Positions 56,291-64,000 of a stretch of 64,000 bases of DNA are shown here, one piece after another. Source of the stretch: Thinopyrum elongatum (lineage: Eukaryota; Streptophyta; Magnoliopsida; Poales; Poaceae); NCBI GenBank assembly GCA_011799875.1, contig CM022302.1, positions 301,641,048 through 301,705,047 of the forward strand, written 5' to 3'. How positions within the stretch are numbered: the first letter of the stretch is position 1; each line of letters starts with the position of its first letter. The notes beneath the pieces were generated by a model, which worked only from the letters and a program-made list of their open reading frames with translations, did not search any database and was not told the origin of the DNA. Both the position numbers and the translations under genes were made by a program.

Positions 56291-56709
56291 GGCCACTAGC
56301 AAACCAAGCAAAAAGAAGACTAAGGAAATAAATAAGCTAGAAACTAACGCTAGGCTATTAAGGCGATTGCACAGATTACATCCACTGGTCATCAAAGTTC
56401 GCCACCAATGCAAATATAGGGAACACCCTACACTATACAAAAATGGCTTGCTGTTTTTTTAGCCGGTCACTGCCCGTTAAGAACAAATTTTGTATCGCAA
56501 CAAAATAAATTAGAGCCATATAACAAAAGGAAGGTTGGCATAAAAGTTAACAGTCTGGCAGATAAATGCACCATCAGAAGTTTAGAAGCTCAGTTCATTT
56601 AACCTGACTGTTATGTTTTCATGTTGTACTGTCCGATGGAGTACCATAACCTTCACCTTCATTTCTCCTAGGCTCCTGAACAACATATCAAATGTCTGAT
56701 AGTCTAGTT

Positions 56710-58940
56710 TCAAAAACCATGCATATCTTGACGACATCGAACAATGGTTGTCCTTGTTTCACGAATGGTCTCTGTTAGGGATTGGAATTGTGTCTGGAGC
56801 GCAGATATAAAATTGTTTTGAGCTTGCATATCTTGATCATGAGGCAGTTTGGACGAGATTACCTTAACAACCAACCCAGTATTACGCAGGAAGGTGCTTT
56901 TGGCACTGTTAGTGGACAGGTACTGATCCACTACAGCAAGAGGTGACATTGCGGTTATGGTTGCCTCGTCACCTTCAGAAGGTGGCAGTTCCACCATTTG
57001 TTCCATAGCTTGCTGAAAAGTTGAGTTTGTACATTAGTAGTACCAGAATAGAAGTTATTAAGGAGGCAGCAAAACCAAACAGAATAGCTTTGGTCTATAT
57101 GCAGAACTTATTTTGCTGAACCCGTGTAAAATATTAGTTGTATTTTACTGCAAAGTACATAATAAAACTAGGTTACAAACATATGACCATGTACCATGGC
57201 TGACATATTGTCTATTTCTTCACATTGTATTGACAACTAAGGAAAAAGAGACAAAGTTTATAATACGATAAGCATAGTATGACATCATTCATATCACTAA
57301 ACAACTGAGAACAGACAAACGGGCAATTGTAACATTGTGTGGGCAAGTCCAGCATGGAACTAGATTACAGATCAAGATAAAAGGAACATCACTCCTCTCT
57401 TTTAAACCTTGCAAGGTGCAATGATATGCTAAGACAATTGTGTATAAAATTGAAAAGAATAATAAACATTGGTTGCAAATCGTGCAGTTCAATGCAGTAA
57501 CCAGTAGTTAAAAGGCATGAGGAATAAGGACTTACAACAGCTGCTTTGACTGGTGTAGTCATGCCCTTCGTCTTGCTGGTGTGACCGTCCTTGAAGATTT
57601 CCACAACATTTGGTTCAGTTACTTTTTGGTCCTTGCACGCTTTCCTCTGCATTTGGAACAAGTCAATATAGATCTGATAATATGGCACTGCGAAAAGAGT
57701 GAAAAAGCAGCTAGTTACAAGAGCCTCGCAGTGTGCAATATAGCTACGAGATCCTGTCGTCTGTTGGAATTTCACTTTCATACGGTTGGCCTTGTTCTTT
57801 GAACAGTTCACCTAGAAGAAGATGGATTTGTGAGGCTCATGTGTAAATAGGAGTTCAGCATGTGATCTGATCACATATATATAACGTACTTGATACTTTG
57901 GATCAGACCAGTGCTTAACAAGGCCTCTCCAGTCTGCATCCGTTATATTTTCCACTGGAGATGTTTGGGCAAGTTCACTGTTAGCCTTGCCTTCAAAGTG
58001 AGTTTTCCTCAAGTTATACCGATACTATCGTAGAGCAGACTTGAAAACATGGGTGCATGCTTCTCTAGTTGCATCATCTTGGCTATCCAACTTGAACCTC
58101 ATATGTTGAAAATTATGGGAGTCTCATTATTAGCAACCTAAAAATTATGGGATAGAGCAAGACGATATTACTAATTTCCATACATAACCATACTTACAGA
58201 TAAATGGTCGAGGAAGGTGTTGAACTGGATTTCGTCTTCGTCATTCCTGTACTGAATCCATGTTGGGAGGATACATGCATGACACCTAACGGCAACCACT
58301 GCCTCTGATACTAACTTGGTTGACTCTGTAGCATCATATGGCCTTTTTAAACCTGCCTCAAAATGGATCTCCATTCTTCCTCCTCTAGATTTAGTTAACC
58401 TGTCGAGCATTATCCCTGATGTCTATTTCCTCTTCCGCCTAGGTGCTAGTTCAACAACGAACATAGGAAGCGTTAGTGTACATCAAACTGTGAGACTACA
58501 TATAAAAAAGCATGCAACTGTAACTTGACTCGAGCAACTACCTTCTTGCTGTTGAAGCTCAGAAGGTTCATCTGATCTTGCCAACTCCTCTTGTGGCAAG
58601 AGTGCTTCGAAAGTAGTGTCAGGTGGCAAGGGAGCTTGGGAACTTTCCGCTAGCTAAGTTGACAAATGAGTAACTCGTGCAGATGTTGGTACTATGGAAG
58701 AAGGTGCTGCAACATCTAGGGTTGTCGTTGCTTGTCTGGTGCCAGTTTTTCGTTTATGTTTGGATTGTTTTGAAGCTGGTGTAGCAGGGGATACCATGTT
58801 TGTACAATTATTCAGTGGACTTGGACTTTTATTGCACTATCAGTACCAGAAGAACCTTCATAATTCTTCCGCTTCCTTATCCATGCGTCCCGAGTACTAA
58901 CCCCTACCATTATGTGTTTCTTCCTCTTTCTCTTTGCCAT
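56710..58940 (-). pseudogene. Transposase_24 (En/Spm-associated) gene of the CACTA element, multi-exon
   Basis: Minus-strand exon pieces in order: MAKRKRKKHIMVGVSTRD (58940), a linker with SKQSKHKRKTGTRQATTTL (58800-58550), GIMLDRLTKSRGGRMEIHFE (58410-58171), FKLDSQDDATREACTHVF plus ITDADWRGLVKHWSDPKYQ (58110-57890), ENCSKNKANRMKVKFQQ (57815-57725), NVVEIFKDGHTSKTKG (57650-57540), and a C-terminal piece ending in CRQDMHGF (57010-56710). The NKxNR..KVKFQQTTGSRSY and FK..HTSK blocks are typical of the plant Ptta/En/Spm transposase family (Transposase_24). In-frame stops near 58646 and 58029 suggest decay. The basic N-terminus looks like a nuclear signal. Confidence 0.75.
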
Positions 58941-59202
58941 GTCAAGTCAAGCCGACAAGAAAAAGGAATAAAAATTTAGTTCTTCAGACCAAATTTATGC
59001 GTGATACAGACAAACTAAACTTTGATGTTAGACAACCGCATGATAGGAGGATGTAATATGTACAAAAACAGGACGGCATGAGATAATCAGACCTATGATG
59101 TGTAAACTAAGCAGAAGGCATTTCAATAAATTAGATGCAATGCAATGGACGATAGACACCATATGAAAGATGCTACAAATATCGCTCTGCCAAGTTAACA
59201 GT

Positions 59203-60627
59203 TGTTGGGTTCTACGGTAGGGTGCGTCAACTACAAATTAAAATTTCCTACGCGTAGAACAACCAAGAACATGCTACGGGAGATGGATCACAGATCGTTA
59301 CCACTAGACGCGCAATGCTGTGCAGCGGAAGAAGAGTTGGGGCAGCGCGTCTGCGTGGATCATCTCCTCCTCGACCGATCTCCCTCGAACAGCCGGTCGT
59401 CCGATCCCACGTACAAGTTCGCCAGAGCGGCGCAGGTGCACCACCTCTAACGGTATCCGCACGTGCAGGAGGAACACCGTGCGGCGGACTGCTAGGTCTG
59501 ATCACACAGTCGGCGGCGAGTGGAGGTGGCTGTTCGCAACACATGCAAAGCCCTAGTGACAGCACTGAAGTGATCAACCGCATGAGTGTGCCGCACCTCC
59601 AATTTATATAGGCATCCGTCATGGGCTCAACACTTGGGCCTCGCACGGACCCTAAAGCCCAAAGTCTGTTCGGCCTGGATCCGAGTCCGAGTAGGATCAC
59701 ATCTGACTCGTGGAGTCCGATCCGGCCTCACAGGTTCCTTCCCTTAAGCGCGCGACCCCTTAGGTTTAAGTCGGTTTGGTCACAGGTCCGATCACCCCCG
59801 ACCTGCTCGGCTGGTAGCGGCCTCTAGCAAGGCATGCCAACCACCAAGTAGACAATGAAGCCGGTTGGCGAACGTGTACATCACACTTCTATTCCTTTTG
59901 CCACACGATATATGTTGCGGGCTCAAGGCGAGTCTGTCATCCTTGTGCTAGCCCGACCTCTTTCTCGTTCCAGTGATGCCAACCACAAACCGGATTATCT
60001 CATAATCCCAGTCGCATGGCCATGCTTATCTTGGTCGGATCACACGAGTGGCCCAGAGTATATCTCTCCTGATCGGAGGGGCAAATCCCATCTTGCTCGA
60101 CCATGTCTCGCAGCATGGGTCTGGACAAGCCCAAAACCTACCTTTGTAACTACCCAGTCACGGAGTAGCGTTTGGTCGGCCCAAAGCAGGTCTGTCACCA
60201 TCCCGATTACATGCGTCAGCTCAGGTCTGAGGACATAGAACGTATGTTGTACTAGAGACTCATAGATGACATATCACTACATCTCATAGTCGGGTCTGTC
60301 CGATTCGGACCTTATCTTGACTCGGATTCGACTATTTCGAATCCGACCAGATCGTTCCGAGTCCATATTATCTGATTAGCATCCAATGCTCCATGGCTAG
60401 TGAGACCAAGCCATCGACCGTGTCATATGCTAGTCTAGTCGGCTGCGCGTCCTCACAGCCCTTTCGACTAGGGACCTTTTAGGACAGTCATCATTCAATG
60501 CATAGTCCCACAAACAAGTCGCGTACTTGCTGATACACATCATTGATAATGTCCAAGGACTATCTTTATTCAGAAACACATAGGAAATATCATCATACAT
60601 GATTGCCTCTAGGGCATATCTCCAACA
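59203..60627. mobile_element. Copia solo LTR (Angela/BARE-like), 1425 bp
   Basis: It starts TGTTGGGTTCTACGG, with AAATTTCCTACGCG shortly after, and ends CTCTAGGGCATATCTCCAACA, all like Angela-type LTR termini of Triticeae. The flanks are ACAGT and ATAGT, a five-base target duplication with one C/T change. Removing it rejoins a repeat unit matching 60870-60900. Short ORFs inside are not supported. Confidence 0.78.
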
Positions 60628-60699
60628 ATAGTGTCTCGTCATAACTGGCATTTAAACAAATGTGAAGCAGTACAAGAAATAAATCATATGCAAGATGCA

Positions 60700-60773
60700 A
60701 ACAACACCACACTACCAAGTTAAATGTCTCTCGTCATTAGTGCCATTGCATATTCACAGTATTGCATATTCAC
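60700..60773. other. Short CACTA interior between duplicated units
   Basis: GCATATTCACAG occurs twice in tandem here. No gene is seen. Confidence 0.4.
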
Positions 60774-62715
60774 AGCTATTATGTGTAAACTAAGCAGAAG
60801 GAATTTCAACAAATTAGAAGAAATGAAAGCTAGACACCATATGTAAGATGCAACGAATATCACTCTACCAAGTTAAAAACGGTCTCGTCATTAGTGCCAT
60901 TTCAACAAATTAGTAGTACAAGCTAGAAAAGAATGTGAGATGTAACCTATATCAGACTCCCAAGTTAAACGTGTGTTATGATAAGTGATTGTTGCAGGTT
61001 ACACAACAGTAGTACTTTGATGTAAGAACATGGTGTGATAGATAGATATTGTATGTTCTAGAAACAGGAACACGTGTCTTATTCACAAGTATAATGTGTA
61101 AAGTAAGGAGATGGAATTCAACAAAATTAGAAGCAATACAAGCTAGACATCATACATAACATGCAACCACATATAACAGTGCCAAGTTAGAGGGAGCACC
61201 TGTAATGGTGGACTAGGGGAGACATGCCCATCATCAACACAGCTATGTTGAGTGTCTATGCATGTGTTGTCTTGCAAATCTTGTTGGGGGGATGGCGGAG
61301 TAGAATCTGTAGAGGCCCTCCGTTTCAGTTGGTCAGAAGGAGCACCATTATCCACTGCCTTGCTAATTTCCTTCCGCTTTATTGATTTTGCACTGTCAAG
61401 TAAAACCAACAAGAAAAAGCAATAAAATTCACTCTTCAGAACTCATTCATGCATGATACTGACAATCACTACTTTGATGTAAGGCAAACACATGATACGA
61501 GGATGGAATATGTATGAAAAATAGGACGGCATGGCATATTCACAACTATTTGTGTAAACTAAGCAAAAGAAATTTAATCAAATTAGAAGCAATACAATCT
61601 AGACACCGTATGCAACATGCAAGACAATATCACACTGCCAAGCTAGAGAAGCACGTGGGATGTCGGTTTCGCCGGAAGACCGCCATGAGTCCCATGCCTT
61701 AATTTTTTCCTTCCTCTTACTTGATTTTATTGCCTTGTCAAATCAAACCCACAAGAAAAAAGAATAAAAATTCGCTTTCCAGAACTCATTGATGCATGAT
61801 GTTGATGAGAACTACTTTAATGTAAGGTGACCGCATGATAGGACGATTGAATGTGTAGGAAAAAAGGACGACATTGCATATTCACAGCTATGATGTGTAA
61901 ACTAAGCGGAAGGCATTTCAACAAATTAAAAGCAATGAAAGCTAGACACCATATGAAATATGCAACGAATATCACTCTAACAAGTTAAAGCTGTCTCGTC
62001 ATAAGTGCCATTTCAACAAATTAGAAGTAGTACAAGCTAGAAAAGAATGCGATATGTAACCTATATAACACTCCAAAGTTAAACGTGTCTTATGATAAGT
62101 GATTGCTGCAGGTTACACAACAATAGTACTTTGATGTAAGAACATGGTGTGATAGACAGATATTGTATATTCTAGAAACAGGAACATGTGTCTTATTCAC
62201 AAGTATAATGTGTAAAGTAAGCAGATGGAATTCAAAAAAATTAGAAGCAATACAAGCTAGACATCATACATAACATGCAACCACATATAACAGTGCCAAG
62301 TTAGAGGGAGCACCTATGATGGTGGACTAGGGGAGACATGCTCATCATCAACAAAGCTACGTTGAGTGTCTATGCATGTGTTAACTTGCAAATCTTGTTG
62401 GGGGGATGGCGGAGTAGAATCTGTAGAGGCCCTTCGTTTCAGTTGGTCGGAAGGAGCACCATTATCCACTGCCTTGCTAATTTCCTTCCGCTTTATTGAT
62501 TTTGCATTGTTAAGTAAAACCGGTAAGAAAAAGCAATAAAATTCACTCTTCAGAACTCATTCATGCATGATACTGACAATCACTACTTTGATGTAAGGCA
62601 AACACATAATACAAGGATGGAATATGTACAAAAAACAGGATGGCATGGCATATTCACAACTATTTGTGTAAACTAAGCAGAAGTAATTTAATCAAATTAG
62701 AAGCAATACAAGCTA

Positions 62716-63214
62716 GCAGCGCTGAAAACCCAAGTAACCGGACCCTGGCTCGTGGGCCTACCCCCGCGCACGCCACCCCACCAAGGCCCTTGGTGTCTTC
62801 TCTCCTCGCGAAGTGCTCATGAGCGGGCCGACAGGCGTGCTCCGTCGTATCATGATGTAGCCGTTTGTGCGCTGTTGCCTCGATAGATGGCCCAGAGCGC
62901 CCGTCACAGAAGGGGATGTCTAAAGCCTAAGTACCTAACAAGCATCGCACCTCAGGAGCCCCTGTGGGTCCCTGAGCCTCGTGTCTCTAGGCCTTGTTCT
63001 GGCAGCATCGCCTAACGTACCAGCAGCGGCGAAAGTTCGCTGGAGGCTGGGTTTTAACAATATGAAGCATAAGGCAAGCAGACAAGTGAGCCCCGGGAAA
63101 TAGCCTCATGAGTGCGCGAGCATCTTTTGCACCGTTAAGCGTTTAAACAAAAGTCACCGTCTCAACACCCCCACGGGGCCATGGCCGGTTACAAACAAGT
63201 ATGCATGAAAATAC
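62716..63214 (-). other. Non-coding end of a further LTR-type element
   Basis: The sequence changes from CACTA repeat to a GC-richer stretch (GCGCTGAAAACCCAAG onward). It lies 3' of the coiled-coil ORF on the minus strand, so it is probably untranslated or LTR sequence of that element. No TG...CA boundary could be confirmed. Confidence 0.4.
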
Positions 63215-64000
63215 CTAAGAAGGCGAATCACCATCACCGGCGCTATCATCGGCTTCGCCTCCCTCGGCTTTCTCCTGGCCTTCGCTGCTGTCATGAGTAA
63301 ATTGCGCATTCAAGGCATCCACATGGTCTGCCATTGCCTTCCCCAGCAAGCTGAGGAGGTCCATTCGGATGGGAGCTTTCATGGCTTCGAAGTCAAAGTT
63401 GGGGTTGGCACGAAGGAGATGGATGAAGCCACGCGTTGCCGCTTGGGTAAGGAGGTCGCGACATTCTTCTTCGATGATTTTTCCCACTTTCTTAGCGTCG
63501 TCCTTGAGCCACTCCACAACCTTGGTAAAGAAGTCAAGATAGTTGGCATCACCAGTCTCGAGGGGACTGGCGATGTCCTCCTCACAAATGGAGCCCAGAG
63601 CCCGGCGGGCTCACAGTTCAAGAGCCTGGAACATCTTGGAACGCTCATGCTGCCGCCCTCGCGCCCGGTCCACCTCCTCCCTCGCCCGCTCCATGACAGA
63701 CGTGACGTCCCCCACCTACATCTAGAGCGAGGCTAGCTCGGCTTTGGCGTGGGCTCATGTGGCCAACGCAGTCTTCCGTCGCTGCTCTGCTACAGTCAGT
63801 AATTCCTTGAGACCGTCAATCTCATGCTTTAATTCCTCGCGCCTTATCTTGAAGCGGTCTTCCTGCAGCTTCAGATTCTCACTGTACTCCTTGGAGAGCG
63901 CTAGGCGGGCCTCCGCGACCTTCGTGTCGGCATCCGCCTGGATCTTCTTCTCCTTGGCCGCCAGGGAGGCGTTGGCCTTGTCCATGCGTTGGGCGTAGGA
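63215..64000 (-). pseudogene. Coiled-coil gag-like ORF of a non-autonomous LTR element
   Basis: Two minus-strand blocks: 63985-63755 is a lysine/glutamate-rich heptad-like coiled coil (AKEKKIQADADTKVAEARLA). 63736-63215 continues with VMERAREEVDRARGRQHERS, then EWLKDDAKKVGKIIEEECRD, RGFIHLLRANPNFDFEAM and an acidic C-terminus ending DGDSPS. Stops near 63725 and 63610 interrupt it, and the 5' part lies beyond the window. I recognise the type as a protein common in large Triticeae retrotransposons that lack pol, often C-terminal to a plant-mobile-domain region. I cannot name the family or function. Confidence 0.55.

Larger units (their letters stand above)
55091..62715 (-). mobile_element. CACTA transposon (left end and most of body)
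   Basis: CACTACAAAAAAAACAC at 55091 is a CACTA terminal repeat. It is followed by subterminal repeats, a minus-strand Transposase_24-type gene (56710-58940) and tandem duplications. It is inserted in the Athila protease ORF after ATA. The right terminus is not in the window. At 62716 the sequence changes to another element, so the CACTA is either truncated or itself interrupted. The large catalytic transposase gene is not seen. Confidence 0.8.
59097..62715 (-). repeat. Tandem duplication of about 1.1 kb within the CACTA element
   Basis: Segments at 60774-61640 and 61886-62715 align with an offset of about 1112-1114 bp. Examples are GGTGGACTAGGGGAGACATG at 61206/62320 and GGCATGGCATATTCACAAC at 61528/62642. 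A further partial unit at 59097-59202 continues at 60628-60700 across the solo LTR. Each unit carries a small minus-strand exon with a basic SIKRKEISK-like motif (61412-61143 and about 62526-62260), also seen as MAKRKRKK at 58940 and SSKRKEKIK near 61715. Confidence 0.85.

Overview
The window looks like a transposon-packed stretch of a large grass genome, most likely Triticeae (wheat, Aegilops or barley type). The evidence is plant-type primer-binding sites (TGGTATCAGAGC), nested Ty3/gypsy and Ty1/copia elements, CACTA transposons, solo LTRs of types I recognise from Triticeae, and almost no host genes. The species call and all lineage names come from recognition, not from a search.

Layout. 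1-10235: a Tekay-like (chromodomain) gypsy element, 'element 1'. It has the tail of its 5' LTR, a broken extra ORF, a broken gag-pol and a complete 4.0-kb 3' LTR. It sits inside a LINE-type endonuclease ORF whose remainder is at 10236-10578. 10579-14430: the only gene island, with one small minus-strand CYSTM (cysteine-rich transmembrane) gene in three exons (13684 down to 11942) and a 1.4-kb repeat-bearing intron. 14430-16060: a minus-strand fragment (LTR plus gag) of a Tat-type gypsy. 16079-18320: a probable CACTA element carrying a B3-domain gene. 18321-18796: an unclassified LTR-like fragment. 18797-20868: a copia LTR, PBS and truncated gag. 20952-30361: a Tat-lineage gypsy lacking its 5' LTR, with gag, protease, RT, two RNase H domains and integrase. 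On its opposite strand is a B3-like ORF split by a solo LTR, followed by its 3' LTR. 31273-37377: a decayed chromovirus-type gypsy and its probable 3' LTR. 37378-37666: a Tat LTR scrap. 37667-40207 and 53868-55090: the two halves of an Athila-group gypsy. These are separated by 40208-53867, a complete second copy of the Tekay-like element ('element 2', 13.66 kb, perfect GGGGT target duplication). 55091-62715: a CACTA transposon with a Transposase_24-type gene and tandemly duplicated exons, holding a copia solo LTR (59203-60627). 62716-64000: the end of another LTR-type element with a coiled-coil gag-like ORF.

How it works together. Apart from the CYSTM gene, all coding sequence belongs to mobile elements and nearly all of it is disabled by stops and frameshifts. 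The order of insertions can be read from the nesting: element 2 into the Athila element, a CACTA into the same Athila element, a copia LTR into the CACTA, a gypsy LTR into the Tat antisense ORF, and element 1 into a LINE ORF.

Most worth a second look: the Tekay-like element has an extra ORF before gag, intact in element 2. Its 4-kb LTRs also look like a spliced gene, with a GC-rich first-exon-like island ending in a GTGAGC-type donor, short exon-like segments, and splice-acceptor-like sequence directly before both downstream ATGs. B3-type DNA-binding domains also occur in two unrelated transposon classes in the window.
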